Of a stretch of DNA of 64,000 bases, positions 23,628-35,183 are shown piece by piece. The stretch lies in contig JBBBWG010003225.1 in NCBI GenBank assembly GCA_037176905.1, positions 1 through 64,000 on the forward strand, given 5' to 3'. The stretch's first letter is position 1. The number at the start of each line of letters is the position of its first letter. Both the position numbers and the translations under genes were made by a program. The notes under the pieces are model-generated. The model ran no database searches and was not told the DNA's origin. It was given only the letters and a program-made list of their open reading frames with translations. The DNA comes from Azolla pinnata (taxonomy: Eukaryota; Streptophyta; Polypodiopsida; Salviniales; Salviniaceae).

Positions 23628-25577
23628 ATGGCGAAGAACGATGGCGACCAGCGCGTCCTCGCTACCGCGCAGCACATCGTGCGCACGCTGGGGAAGAACG
23701 AGCAGCTGACCGAGGACATGATCCGGATCCTCTCCACGTTCGACGACCGCTTCTCGAACATGACCGGCTTCATTCACGAGAACCACACGCCCTCCATATC
23801 CTCGGCGCTCCGGAAGATGGAGGAGAGCCTCGGGAAGTCCGAGGAGACCGTGAGGAGATGGGAGAGTCGTGTTGTGCAGGGCGGCGTCATGATATGGGGG
23901 GATGCTTCGGGCAATCTTCAAGAGGCCGACGCATATGTGAAAGCTGTAGATGAGTTGTATGCTTTGACACGGGCCCCCTGGGCTGAGAAGGAGTTCGTAG
24001 CTCGGGCTCAAGGCGCCCTCGCAATCGCTGTGCCCCGTCTGAAAGAAGAATTCCGCTGCTTGCTTGTGCTCAACAGCGAGAGCGTTGATGGTGATTGGCT
24101 TATGTACTACACCCACCATGGAAATCGGGACGAAATCCAGTCTGGAGTAGCCTATTCTTCTTCAGATGATGATGATGAGAATGATGACGACGACGACAAA
24201 GAGATTCCAGTCGCTCATCCAGTCAGCGAATTCAATGCCTTGTTCGATCCCGTTCCACCGGAGAGAGCTCGAGATTTGAATACCATAATCCGATGCATGG
24301 CAAGGATCGGAGCTGTCCAGGAGTGTAGCAAAGTGTATGTGAATGTGAGGAAAACTGTCTTGGAACAAAGCTTATATAGGCTCGGCCTTGAGAGGCCGAA
24401 TCCTGAGCTTATCCAAAAGATGAGCTGGGAGGTTCTGGAAGTGAAGATAAGGAAATGGATACAAGCCTTGAAGGTAGGTGTTCAGGTGATTTTCTCTGCT
24501 GAGAAAAGGCTGTGCGATGTCGTCTTTACTGGTTTGAGCGGTGAGGGAGAAGCAGCATTCGAAGAGCTAGCTTCCGATTCGTTTATGCAATTCTTGTTGT
24601 TTGGGAAGGTAGTGGTGATGACGCGTCGAACGCCCGAAAAGCTCTTCAGAGTCTTGGATATGTATGAGGTGCTTAAGGAACTACTTCCCGATATCAGTAG
24701 CTGTTTCCGAGGTGAAGGGGTCCGATCAGAGATAAGGACAGTTCTTGGGAACCTTGGAGAAGCTGCTCGGGGAATCTTGCATGAGTTTGAAATTGCAATT
24801 CAAAAAGATGCTGCCAAGACCCCTGTGGCAGGTGGAGCCTTCCATCCTCTCACTCGATATGTTATGAACTATATCAAGTTTCTGGTGGAATACACAGCTT
24901 CTTTAGAGCAGCTCCTCAGAGGCCGGAAAAGAGAAGTCCCGAGGTCATTGGGTGTAGAGACATTTGGTCTCTCAGAGGGCTTAATGGAAAACACTAGGAA
25001 TGATTCAGAGCGCTTATCACCTTTAGCAGTGCAAGTTATGTGGCTTATTGTCCATTTGGAAAGAAACCTCGAGGGCAAGTCGAAGCTCTATTCAGACCCT
25101 GCCATGACTTTCTTGTTTCTCATGAACAATGTGCATTACATCTTGCAGAAGGTGAAACAATCAGAAGTAGCTACTCTTCTCGGGGATGGTTGGATCCGTA
25201 AGCATTCTGCCCAGGTTCGTGTGTATGCGGAGAATTATGTGAGAACCGCGTGGCAACGAGTGTTCTCGTATCTTAGGGATTTTAATGGAAGGTTAGCAAG
25301 TGGAATTTCAAGGTTTGCAATGAAAGAGAGGCTCAAGAATTTTAACCTCACTTTTGAAGAGGTCTGTGGAGCTCAGAGAAATGCTGTTGTGCCTGACCCA
25401 CAACTCAGAGAAGAGCTGAGGATCACCATCGCCGAGAGACTTATTCCGGATTATCACTCATTCGTGGAACGCTTTAGGAACTGCTTGGAAACAGAGCGAC
25501 AACTTGATAAGTATCTGAAATATACTTCTGACGATTTGGAAAATTGCGTGATTGACTTGTTTGATAGCTCTCGATAG
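23628..25577 (+). CDS. EXO70: EXO70 exocyst subunit, intronless plant type
   Basis: This is a single-exon frame of 649 residues, about the usual length. EXO70 binds plasma-membrane phosphoinositides and tethers secretory vesicles as part of the octameric exocyst. The N-terminal part (about 1-120) is helical and ends in YVKAVDELYALT. A linker with an acidic run (SSSDDDDENDDDDDKE, about 183-198) precedes the conserved Exo70 domain. That domain starts near DLNTIIRCMARIGAVQECSKVY and continues through FRVLDMYEVLKELLPDI, HPLTRYVMNYIKFLVEY, LFLMNNVHYILQKVK and LRITIAERLIPDYHSF. Lack of introns and the VMTRRTPEKLFRVLDMYE region suggest the multi-copy group (B/C/D/E/F/H-like) and not the intron-rich EXO70A. 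The subgroup needs a tree. The start codon opens the family-like N-terminal helix, and no earlier in-frame Met is required. Confidence 0.94.
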   Translation: MAKNDGDQRVLATAQHIVRTLGKNEQLTEDMIRILSTFDDRFSNMTGFIHENHTPSISSALRKMEESLGKSEETVRRWESRVVQGGVMIWGDASGNLQEADAYVKAVDELYALTRAPWAEKEFVARAQGALAIAVPRLKEEFRCLLVLNSESVDGDWLMYYTHHGNRDEIQSGVAYSSSDDDDENDDDDDKEIPVAHPVSEFNALFDPVPPERARDLNTIIRCMARIGAVQECSKVYVNVRKTVLEQSLYRLGLERPNPELIQKMSWEVLEVKIRKWIQALKVGVQVIFSAEKRLCDVVFTGLSGEGEAAFEELASDSFMQFLLFGKVVVMTRRTPEKLFRVLDMYEVLKELLPDISSCFRGEGVRSEIRTVLGNLGEAARGILHEFEIAIQKDAAKTPVAGGAFHPLTRYVMNYIKFLVEYTASLEQLLRGRKREVPRSLGVETFGLSEGLMENTRNDSERLSPLAVQVMWLIVHLERNLEGKSKLYSDPAMTFLFLMNNVHYILQKVKQSEVATLLGDGWIRKHSAQVRVYAENYVRTAWQRVFSYLRDFNGRLASGISRFAMKERLKNFNLTFEEVCGAQRNAVVPDPQLREELRITIAERLIPDYHSFVERFRNCLETERQLDKYLKYTSDDLENCVIDLFDSSR

Positions 25578-27600
25578 GAAGCCTGCCACAATCAAACTAG
25601 CACGATAACTATACTCATCTTAGGTCCTGATACATAAGCCTGAACTGTGAAGCTTGTATTGTTTTACTCCTATTGCATCCACTCAAAACTGGTTCGCACT
25701 CACTATGATCCCTCTAATTTGTACCAATTTACACTCACATTATCTGCTGTATAAAAACCCTAGTTATGAGCTGCTGATGTGCCTTTACAGAATTGGAAAG
25801 GGTTCTATTCTCTGGATGTTGGAGATGGTTTTGTGTGGTCTTTTCAAGCACCAGCCTCAGACTCTTGTTTGTAATATGATGTAAACCAATGTTAGTGCTG
25901 TGAAAGTTGTGTGGCTTGCATCAGGCTCTTGACCGTGGAGGACATGCACAGCTTACCTTCTGGTCTGGGTTATGGTATTGAATGAGTTGCTGACAGCCTG
26001 AAAAAGGTCTTGCAAACTCTAAGAAAGTCATTGAGATCCATGAATTTGGTGGGGAGTAGCTCAAACACTTTCACTGTTGCTCTACAAGTGCTCGGATTTG
26101 TTGATGTGCGAGTTGGGGATTTCCAGTTTTATCCATGTAAAGAGAGCTCGATCCTTGCTATGGTACATTGGACAAAAGCCACTTGCTTGGTTCTACACGC
26201 ACCATGTCTTGTCAACAGAAGTTATCGCTAATCGATGAATTCCTAATTGCTTCTGTGGCCAAGAGATTCTATCATTCTCTTACTGATCGCTTCCCATCTG
26301 TCTCTTCTTATGTTCACCAATTCAAAATCTTCCTAGTGCTGTTTACTAATTTGCTTCTTACTTCCTGCTGTTGCTTACTAATCTAGTCGCTTACTCACTG
26401 CATTACATTAACAGAAGTTCATCATTTCAGACTCGAATTGATTTGATGGTAATCAACTGATCGAGCGTAAATTTCAGACGTTAATCTGGGATTAGGCGTT
26501 AAAAAATGTAATTAATCAATTTGTGAGGCGTTTCTTTTCTGCTAATTTTTCCCTTTATTTATTTACTGATTAGAGGGACGAAAAAGGCGCAGAAAGAACA
26601 AATTGGCCTAAAGTCAAAAAGAAGCGGGAAACCGCAAAATATAAAAAAAAAACATTTCTAATATTATCCCCACAATAATAATAATAATAATTATTATTAT
26701 TAGAATTATTATTTCAACTTGAATGATTGTTTTGGGGATGCCAAAGCTTCGCACGTGCGAGACCGTAAGAACCTTCGGACATTGTTCCATGGATGGCATG
26801 CATGCATATCCTGCATGTGCCCCCACGCATCAAATCATGATGCATGGATGCATGCCCTGCATCATGATGCATGATTCATGCACACACACGCACGCACGCA
26901 AGCACACATGCGCATGTGCATCGCACATGCACGCGACCGCATGGCATGCATGCAGCGTGCTTACCATCGCATCGCATCGGATCGCATGCATGCATTTGCA
27001 GCGTGCTTACCATCGCATGCATGCATGCATGCCATCCGTGGCAAAAAATTGGACACGCGGGAAGCGGATCATATTTTGGAACGGACGGTTGGAGATGCGG
27101 GGGGTTAGAATGGACGGTGGAGATGGGGGGAGCGGAGCGGGGACGCGAGTAAAAACAAAAAAACGAAAAACAAAACAAAACAAAAAAGAGGAGTTCAAAC
27201 GGTCCTGAGAAAACAAAGAAGCGTGAACGTTTTTTTTCCTTTTTTCCCCTTTTTTTTTGTTTTCTGATCAGGACGGAAAAAATTAGAAAAAGAAAAAGGA
27301 GGGAGAAAGAAAAAAAGGGCGGTAAAAAATTGGGGGCGGTGACGTCATCGGAAGCGAATTAAAATAAATAAATAAGCAGCTAAATCGACGATGGAAATTC
27401 GCATTGATCGAATTAAACAAAAATCAAAATCCGCGGGACAGGGACAGACAAAAAAACAAATAAAAATAAAAATAGAAAACAGGAGATTTGTTTTTGCTTT
27501 TGTTTGTTTTTTGAACCTTCGAAATTCGAAAAACGAGGAAAAAGCGAGAAAACAAATTAGAAGGTATTTTTTGGCCAAGAATAAATAAAAAAAAGGAGAA
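25578..27600. other. Spacer with simple repeats; no gene seen
   Basis: An (AAT)n/(ATT)n inverted repeat at about 26676-26715 could form a hairpin. ATGC/GCAT-rich sequence occupies about 26785-27030, with the segment GCAGCGTGCTTACCATCGCAT duplicated near 26952 and 27000. A GCGGGAAA E2F-type octamer is near 26624, and a TGACGTCA palindrome (CRE/TGA-type bZIP site) is near 27341-27348. The stretch 27150-27600 is A-rich low-complexity sequence. Confidence 0.5.
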
Positions 27601-27685
27601 ACGAAAAAACCCGAAAAAAAAGAAAACAAAATACATCTCCCGCTCCAAAAATTCGGTCTGTCTTTCTTCTCTCTTCTCTGCAGGT

Positions 27686-27752
27686 CTCCCGCCATAGCTT
27701 CGGTTTCCGCCATAGCTTCGTTTTCCGCCATAGCTTCTTATCCCTTCCCGCC
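27686..27752. promoter_or_regulatory. 18-bp repeats and E2F-like sites upstream of DEL
   Basis: Three direct repeats of about 18 bp (CCGCCATAGCTTCG/T) start near 27687, 27705 and 27723. A TTCCCGCC octamer at 27745-27752 fits the degenerate E2F consensus. It lies about 80 bp before the DEL start codon, which would suit control by E2F factors. This is a motif match only. Confidence 0.4.
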
Positions 27753-27832
27753 TTCTCCCCCCCCCCAATTGCCCCCCCGCTCCTTCTTCGGCTTTCCCTT
27801 CCCTCCTCTTTCGCCATAGCTTCTCCTCCGCC

Positions 27833-30800
27833 ATGGCCGCCGCTCCCATCTCCAGCCCCCCCTCAAGCTTCTTCTTCTCCGATCTTCCCCCCGCGAAGCC
27901 GCACAGCAGCAGCAGCGCCTCCGCCTCCGCCTCCGCCGCCATGTCCTCCAATTACAGCCGCAAGGAGAAATCCCTCGGCCTTCTCTGCGAGAAGTAAGCT
28001 CCTTCCCCCTCCCTTTCCTTCTTCTCTCTGCTATTTCCCTCCCCTCGTTACTGGATTAAGAGTCACGCCACCACGAGCGATTTCCTTCCCCCCCGACCTT
28101 CCTTGTTGTGTTAACCTCCCGTCCTTCCTCTCTCTGCCTCGCAGCTTCCTGCACCTCTACAGCAACGAGCAGCGGGAGTTCGTCAGCCTGGACGATGCTG
28201 CGAATCGCTTAGGTATATTTGACGAATCCATTATTCCTTTCCTGCTCTGAATTTTGGCCTGTGAGGATGAACGCGGCTTTCTTACGCACTCGATTATCAT
28301 CAGGTGTCGAACGTCGAAGGATTTATGACATCGTCAATGTTCTGGAAAGCATTCAGGTACGTGTAATTCGATGGCTTCCTTCTATACATAAATAACGAAC
28401 GAGTTCTGCTACGCATTAGCTAATGCTTGCAAGACTGCTCTCAGTCAAATTCTTGTTGGACGTCAACGTGTAGGATTTATCATAATGAGGAGTTGCTTCT
28501 GTATATGTATCTGTTCTACTCTAGGGAATGTGTTCAATATTTTACTTATTGCTGATCACTTCTTCATTTTTCTTGAGATCCATTCGAAATAGCCTTTCAG
28601 ATTATGAATTAACACGTGTTGCCTAGTGTACAATATTTGTGCTTAACAAGGTGAATTGTAATTCTTTCATTCCGACAAAGCCTTCTGTGGTTTCTTGTGA
28701 CGATAGATTTTGGTGCGTAAGGCAAAGAATCAGTACACTTGGCATGGATTTAGCAGAATCCCTGAAGCGCTAGAAGCACTTAAGGTTGGCATACCCTTCA
28801 TGAAGCCTGGAATCGCTTCTTATTTCTCCGTCCAGTTTACATAATGTGATGATTCCTCGCTTTTGTATGGATTGGCTCAAATGTTGTGCTTCGTTTACTG
28901 TAATCAACAGAGAGATGCTGTGGCACGTGGAAACCGTTTAGCTAGTTTTAGAGGCACTGAAGCAGCGGCATGCGGTGATAATAATGTATGCTGAACTTGC
29001 CAGACTGCGCTGTTTCAATCAATGTAGGTATTATCCTCTGGAACGTTCCTTCTCTAACTTATCTCAAGCTATTACTGCAGGAAAGCGAGGTCGAAGATGA
29101 AGAAGACCGTGAAGAAGATGAGGACGAAGATGATGGAGCCATCACTTTCCAGAACGAGAATTCTGCTTCTAATATCAACAACAGTCCTGTTTCCGTCTTG
29201 AATATAGAGGAGCCCATGCTTCTTTTGGACATGAAATATGGCGCTTCTCAATCAACTTCAGCAAAGTCTGGATCTGGTAATTAGAGTAAGAATAACATGT
29301 TCCCCTTGTGTAAGCTCATCTTTTAAAACATTACCTTATGTCTCCTATATCATCTGCAGAAACAAGGAGAGAGAAGTCGCTTGGTCTTTTAAGCCAGAAA
29401 TTTGTTCAACTTTTCCTTGTATCTAAAGTGAGCGATTCTGTTTCAAAACACGTTTTTCTCTTTGGAAATATGTCTTGTGATTGTTTCCCTAATTGATGGT
29501 AAGAATATTTTTACTGAGTTTTTATTGGTTTACTGAACGTTGCAGACGAAAATTGTCTCACTGGAAGATGCTGCAAAGGTGTTGCTCGAAGATTGCAATG
29601 AGTCATCTCACAAATTAAAAAGTAATGCTTTAGTGTGTAAAATTTTTTGCAACGAAATTTTTGCTATTGAACTGCTTTCGTAACATGAAAACTGCTTCGC
29701 CATTTACAGCTAAAATACGGAGGCTGTATGACATTGCTAATATATTCTCTTCCATCCGATTGATAGAAAAGGTAATATTCATGTCTCCAAGCCTGCTATT
29801 ATTATATATCCAAGGGTGGGTGATGAAGCTATAATTAAAAATGTATGTAGTTTTGTTTAGTAAAGTTTCCTAGTCGTTTCTGCAGACCAATGAAACCAAG
29901 AATAGAAAGCCAGCTTTCAGGTGGCTGGGCGTGAAGGGAGTTGATGGAACATGTGGTACGCATCATATCTTAACACATCGACTTCTGTGAGTTGAGTAGA
30001 AGGAAGCCCTCATACTCTTTCTGTTTAAATATTTCAGCTAACACGAAAGCTTCCCCTGTACTCGAGCCTTTAGACTTGGAGAGGGCGAAAAGAGCTAGAT
30101 GTGGGGCAGAGGAGTCCAGCTTCGAACAGAAATGCATGAAAAGAAGTAATGATAATAAGATGAAGCCACTTCAGAGCAGAAATAGCAACAGTATAGCCAG
30201 TCCTATTTATAATCCTGTTCCATGTTATCCAAGACGGAAAGGAGATGGTGCGTCTTGCCCAAATGTAGGATCACCTGCCACTCATAGTAGTGCTTCAAAA
30301 CTAAACCTATGTTCTAATGGAGGATGGCGGGAGTGGACCAATTCAACATCACAAAGACGCAGTCAATCAGTACAAACATGTGGTGATCTAAAGAAGAAAA
30401 CCTCATGGAATAATGAAAACAAGGATCCACTGCATGATGAAAACAAGGATGAATGGAGTAATGAAAAAAATCCTTGCTTTGTGTCTTCATATGCTGGTGG
30501 TGGATGTGGCAGGGCAAGCTGCCAATGTACAAACTCAAAAGCTACACATGGAAATTCTGTGCCTTTCTTCATGAATTTCCTTTCAACACCAGTCTTTTGT
30601 CCTTTCCAATCTGCGGATAAATGCCAGCAAAATGACAGTGATGGAGACCAGGAGAATTGTCACACGAAATCTGGAGGCACCAAGGATGTGATGTGCTTCA
30701 ATGCGGGCCCTCTTCAGTATCAAAATGAAGGTACAAAGTAGGCATTAGTTGAAAGCTGAACTGTTCTTGAGTTTTTTTTCTTCTAAGATGCAGTTAAATT

Positions 30801-31095
30801 TCAATGTCTACAAAGTCATTTTGGTTTCATCCCGCTGCTATAGTCCCTGTCTTCTTGATCATTTTGAACCTAGTTGTCAGTTTCCTTTGCCTGTGGTTCG
30901 TATTTTCTTGATTGTCGAACATTTTTACTGATGGGAAAGCTAATGTGGGCTGGAATTTGTTTTATTCATATGGTTGCAGTTCTTAATCAGATGTTCGGCC
31001 ACTATATGGAAGCTTGGAAATCATGGTATTTGCAAGCAACTGCTTGTTCTATGGGTCCTCATCCTGCCACTCATGATTCTATGCACAGCACATGA
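27833..31095 (+). CDS. DEL: Atypical E2F, DEL family (two DNA-binding domains)
   Basis: Twelve exons in consistent phase give 571 residues: 27833-27993, 28145-28212, 28304-28356, 28707-28784, 28911-28985, 29081-29276, 29360-29427, 29546-29621, 29710-29771, 29886-29955, 30038-30730 and 30980-31095. DNA-binding domain 1 (about 43-125) has RKEKSLGLLC and RRRIYDIVNVLESIQ. Domain 2 (about 212-298) has RREKSLGLLSQKF, KIRRLYDIANIFSSI and AFRWLG. Between them lies an acidic linker rich in Glu and Asp. There is no dimerisation, marked-box or RBR-binding region, as expected for E2F7/8-like DEL proteins. These bind E2F sites alone as monomers and mostly repress cell-cycle or endocycle genes. The C-terminus (HYMEAWKSWYLQA) matches DEL relatives. 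An upstream Met was chosen over an internal one at 27941 because both precede the conserved domain; the shorter start remains possible. Confidence 0.93.
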
Positions 31096-32880
31096 TGATG
31101 ATGATGGAATTCTTGTATATCTACTGGAGGGAGTGCTTTGCTCCATTCGACTGCCCCATTTGTTGTATCCTTCACCCAAATAATTTGATCTTTGGATTAT
31201 GGCTTTGCCCCCTCATGATCATAATAAGATGAGGAGGTGCATCAAAGACGCATAGTAACCATGTTTCTTGAGGTAGAACAAAAGTGATTGTGGGGTTATC
31301 TCTACCCCCCTTCATGGTTCTACACAAAAAAACAGACTTTAGGATGAGCTCCTTAGGATTAGTAACATAGTCGGTTATATAGGGCCCTTAGGTTAGAAGG
31401 AAATCACGTTTGAGTTCTGGACAGGCTCACTTGTTACAATAAGCTTCCAAGGCATACTGGTTTTTGCCCATTTTTGGTTGGATTAATTGTGTAAAATGCT
31501 TCTGCTTACTCTATTGTCAACTACTGTGCCAAGTGTTTCTGATTGGATTGCTGAGCAACTGATGAATTATGATTTGCTGTTTTCTAGATGTTCATGCCGT
31601 GACGGGAAACCTATTCTTAAGAGTCAGTTATATCAGGTACATTCCCCTTCATTGGCAGCATGTTATTTCGGCAATCTTATCCCACTCTTATCCCACTACC
31701 AATCATGTTCTCAATGAATCAGCCGGCCATGGGATTGAAAACAATAGGTCGAACATGGTTAGGTCTGCTGTATAAATGTATCATTAGAATGTAGTTAAGA
31801 ATCGTATCAAATATCTAGTGAAGGAAACCTCAGCCCCTTCGTGTAATGAAGAAAAAATCTTAGTTGGGTTTGACGAGGGCCTAGGTCCCATAATCAGTAC
31901 GTAGAGAAATAAACTGATCTTTCCGTACATAACCATGGAAATGCACACTTCCGAGTCTTAGGATCATAAACATTAATCGTTTACATCAAATCAAATTTGA
32001 ACCAACGAAATGTGTTAATGTATCTTATACACCGCACCCTCCTCTATTACAGTCATGTTAAACAACGCTAGTTCCACCACTCTTGTTTTGCTTCGTCTTA
32101 CCTCACCTTTGTGTTAGTCTCGCTCACGTTCTGCCTTTGACAGTCAGTTCGTTCGCGCTTCTGCTGATGCTCCATCATTAGAGATAGGAAAACAACGAAT
32201 CCCGCTATCACATCTCGCCGAGCAAAGCTTGGCAATGTTAGCGGCATTGCATATAGTCCACATGGATACACGCGATTTCCAGCTGAGCGCTCTATTTTCG
32301 TTCACCACCCACTTCGTAGTAGTAATTTCATTACATATAGGCAATTCTCTATGTTCGTTCACCACCCATTCATAGTAGTAATTTCATTACATATAGGCAA
32401 TTCGGCAACAAGTGGCTTCAGCAGAATTGGTACACCAATCCAAGGGGGGTAGGTAAAGAGCAAAAGCAAGCATGCTATCATCGTGGGCATTCCATTTGAT
32501 TCCCACGGTCTTTTGTCGGATCCGCAACCGCATCCCTTCGCTCGAAGTTACGAATGACCAGCGGGGATCGAATCGGGTTGCTTTCTATTTCTCGTTCTCG
32601 TGAGTTACGATCGAGCTTCGCATAAAAGGCTGTTTGTTTGTTGGACGGGGGAGCAGATCCGACGAGAAGCCTCTCACAATCCAGAATCCAGGGCCAAAAA
32701 TCCGTTTTCTCCTTTCATCTACAACGATCGTATGCTTCATTTCATATGTACGTGAGTGTGTATCGATTACCGTATGCGTACTTCTGCATGTATATCTGAG
32801 CGTATGCGGACACTTGGGGCGTATACCTGACCGTATGGGTACATGTAGAGAATACACTTCTATTAGGGGGAAAAATCACA
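31096..32880. other. Spacer between DEL and eRF1
   Basis: The left part is probable DEL 3' UTR. A direct repeat of about 52 bp (TTCGTTCACCACCCA... to CATATAGGCAATTC) occurs twice at about 32299-32402. No coding region is supported. Confidence 0.55.
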
Positions 32881-32895
32881 GGCCTGTAATTCCCC

Positions 32896-32917
32896 TATAA
32901 AAGGGCCCAAACCCTAG
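32896..32917 (+). promoter_or_regulatory. Compact eRF1 core promoter: TATA box, site II, telo-box
   Basis: TATAAAAG (32896-32903) runs directly into GGGCCCA (32903-32909, a site II TGGGCC element on the minus strand) and AAACCCTAG (32909-32917, telo-box-like). Site II plus telo-box is the usual plant arrangement for translation-machinery genes. The start codon is about 100 bp downstream. Confidence 0.6.
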
Positions 32918-33016
32918 AAATTCCGCCCTTCTTCTTCGCGACCAGTTTCTCTGAGGGTCCAGAACAGCGACTCGGAACAGAGAGACAGCAGCGCGAAAGC
33001 TTCGCAAGGTCGAGCT

Positions 33017-34363
33017 ATGGCGGAGAACGGCGGCGGCGGCGGCGGTGGCGGCGCAGGCAGCGGCGAGACCGACCACAACATCGAGATATGGAAGATCAAG
33101 AAGCTCATCAAGGGCCTCGAATCTGCCCGCGGCAATGGCACCAGCATGATCTCCCTCATCATGCCCCCCCGCGATCAGATCGCTCGCGTCGCCAAGATGC
33201 TCGGCGACGAGTTCGGCACCGCCTCCAACATCAAGAACCGCGTGAATCGCCAGTCCGTCCTCGGCGCCATCACCTCCGCGCAGCAGAGGCTCAAGCTCTA
33301 CAACAAGGTCCCCACCAACGGCCTCGTCCTCTACACGGGCACCATCGTCACCGACGACGGCAAGGAGAAGAAGGTCACCATCGATTTCGAGCCCTTCAAG
33401 CCGATCAACGCCTCCCTGTACCTCTGCGACAACAAGTTCCACACGGAGCCCCTCAATGAACTGCTCGAGTCGGACGACAAGTTCGGCTTCATCGTCATGG
33501 ATGGGAATGGTGCGCTGTTTGGAACCCTAAGCGGGAACACTCGCGAGATCCTGCACAAGTTTACTGTCGATCTCCCCAAGAAGCATGGCAGGGGAGGCCA
33601 ATCTGCCCTGCGTTTTGCACGCCTTCGGATGGAGAAACGCCATAATTATGTTCGGAAGACCGCGGAGCTCTCCACTCAGTTTTTCGTGAACCCTGCCACA
33701 AGCCAGCCGAACATCTCCGGCCTGATCCTTGCCGGATCCGCTGATTTCAAGACGGAGTTGAGCCAGTCAGATATGTTCGATCCCCGCCTGCAAGTGAAGA
33801 TCTTGAAGGTAGTGGATGTCTCGTATGGTGGGGAGAATGGATTCAATCAGGCCATCGAGCTCTCTGCTGAGGTTCTTGCCAACGTGAAATTCATCCAAGA
33901 GAAGCGGCTGATTGGCAAGTACTTTGAAGAGATAAGTCAAGACACGGGAAAGTATGTCTTTGGCATCGAGGACACTCTGAAAGCTCTGGAGATGGGTGCT
34001 GTTGAGACTCTGATTGTGTGGGAGAATCTCGATGTGAACCGGTACGTGGTGAAGAATGCTGTCACCTCAGAGGTCCTGATCAAGCATCTTACCAAGGAAC
34101 AAGAATTGGATCAATCAAACTTCAGGGATCCTGGCTCAGGTGCAGAACTCGAGGTCCAAGAGAAGCAATCTCTGCTCGAATGGTTTGCAAATGAGTACAA
34201 GAGATTTGGCTGCACGTTGGAATTTGTGACCAACAAATCTCAGGAAGGATCGCAATTTTGTAGAGGTTTCGGAGGTATTGGTGGAATCCTCCGCTATCAG
34301 CTCGATATGAGGACCTTTGATGATCTTTCTGACAATGATGAAGCGTATGAAGATTCTGACTGA
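33017..34363 (+). CDS. eRF1: Eukaryotic peptide chain release factor 1 (eRF1), NIKN variant
   Basis: This is an intronless frame of 448 residues. eRF1 reads all three stop codons in the ribosomal A site and triggers peptidyl-tRNA hydrolysis, working with the GTPase eRF3. Domain N (to about 150) has GTS (41-43), E65 of DEFGTAS, and the YLCDNKF (YxCxxxF) motif. Domain M has the catalytic GGQ at 193-195 ([11 protein letters not shown]). Domain C ends in [20 protein letters not shown] and an acidic tail, the eRF3-binding side. A Gly-rich N-terminal run (5-12) explains the slightly longer length compared with about 435 in other plants. The stop-codon recognition motif reads NIKN (71-74; Asn codon 33236-33238) and not the near-universal NIKS. 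The stop is UGA followed by C, with a probable 3'-UTR intron downstream. Function is very likely intact, and the variant's effect is unknown. Confidence 0.97.
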   Translation: MAENGGGGGGGGAGSGETDHNIEIWKIKKLIKGLESARGNGTSMISLIMPPRDQIARVAKMLGDEFGTASNIKNRVNRQSVLGAITSAQQRLKLYNKVPTNGLVLYTGTIVTDDGKEKKVTIDFEPFKPINASLYLCDNKFHTEPLNELLESDDKFGFIVMDGNGALFGTLSGNTREILHKFTVDLPKKHGRGGQSALRFARLRMEKRHNYVRKTAELSTQFFVNPATSQPNISGLILAGSADFKTELSQSDMFDPRLQVKILKVVDVSYGGENGFNQAIELSAEVLANVKFIQEKRLIGKYFEEISQDTGKYVFGIEDTLKALEMGAVETLIVWENLDVNRYVVKNAVTSEVLIKHLTKEQELDQSNFRDPGSGAELEVQEKQSLLEWFANEYKRFGCTLEFVTNKSQEGSQFCRGFGGIGGILRYQLDMRTFDDLSDNDEAYEDSD

Positions 34364-35183
34364 CGCCAGGCCCTTCCACATCAAGAAGATGGGAGCCTCG
34401 AGCATGATTCTGATCCTTTGGCTTCCGTCTTCTCCTCTGCTAGATCACCATCCACGATAGTGAAAAAATGCCAGAACATGCTAAGTTATGTAGCTTTCGT
34501 GGAGGAAAAGTGTAAGTTCTCCTGACCCTACTGGATCATGACATTGCTTGTCAGTTTTATGGTTGCACATGTCAGTTTTAAAGTTCTAACATGATGTGTA
34601 ATATAGATTTTGCTAGCAGAAATATAATCAAATTCTGTTCTATTGTTGAAAGCGAGGGCAAATTGATGGGTCTTTCTTCATTCTTGTATTCATTAAGTAG
34701 TGAGGATTTAGAGGAATAGGACAAAATTATAGTTGCTCTTTATGGCAAGGATTTGATGAATGAGATGCAGCTATAGTTTTGAATAATGAATTTATTCTAG
34801 AATTAACAGCACAAATTAACTTCTTGTCTCATTCATATAATCATGATGAGTTTGTGAGGCTGTGGAAGGATAGGGCACGCTTTTCGTAGCTCACTTATGG
34901 AAACGATTTGATGAGAGAGATGTGGCGACAGTATTGAACCTTGAAATGGAATTATTCTCACAGACCTAATTATTCAGCATGAATTTTGAGATACTCAATT
35001 TTTAGCTTAAAGAGTAGTATTAATTTTTTGGAAAAGAAAGCCAGAAAAGTTTCTGAGATCTGTTTGTACTGTTGGTGGGTTCACAGCTTCTAAATTCTGT
35101 GTCTTTTTGTATTGAACAGTAAAAATGAAAAACTTTTTATCATTCCCTCTTCTTTGTCTGCTGTGGTTTTTGCAGGTTGTTGA
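34364..35183 (+). promoter_or_regulatory. eRF1 3'-UTR: open readthrough frame and probable intron (NMD switch)
   Basis: After the UGA (34361-34363) the same frame stays open for 49 codons, to a donor GTGTAAGT with the intron starting at 34512. A pyrimidine-rich acceptor (GGTTTTTGCAG) ends at 35175. After splicing, the extension closes at a TGA at 35181-35183, only 8 nt past the junction, giving a 51-residue extension. Normal termination would leave an exon junction 148 nt downstream, which is far enough to trigger NMD. Readthrough would carry ribosomes past it. An eRF1 autoregulatory circuit of this kind is known in plants. Splicing here is predicted, not shown. Confidence 0.6.

Noticed and set aside
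27345-27731. Minus-strand frame starting MAENEAMAETEAMAGD
   Set aside because: The start is the antisense of the 18-bp promoter repeats, and the rest is Phe/Leu-rich translation of A-rich DNA.
31487-31775. Possible extra DEL exon or separate small gene near 31590-31640
   Set aside because: DEL ends convincingly at 31095 with the expected C-terminus, and this frame has no family match.
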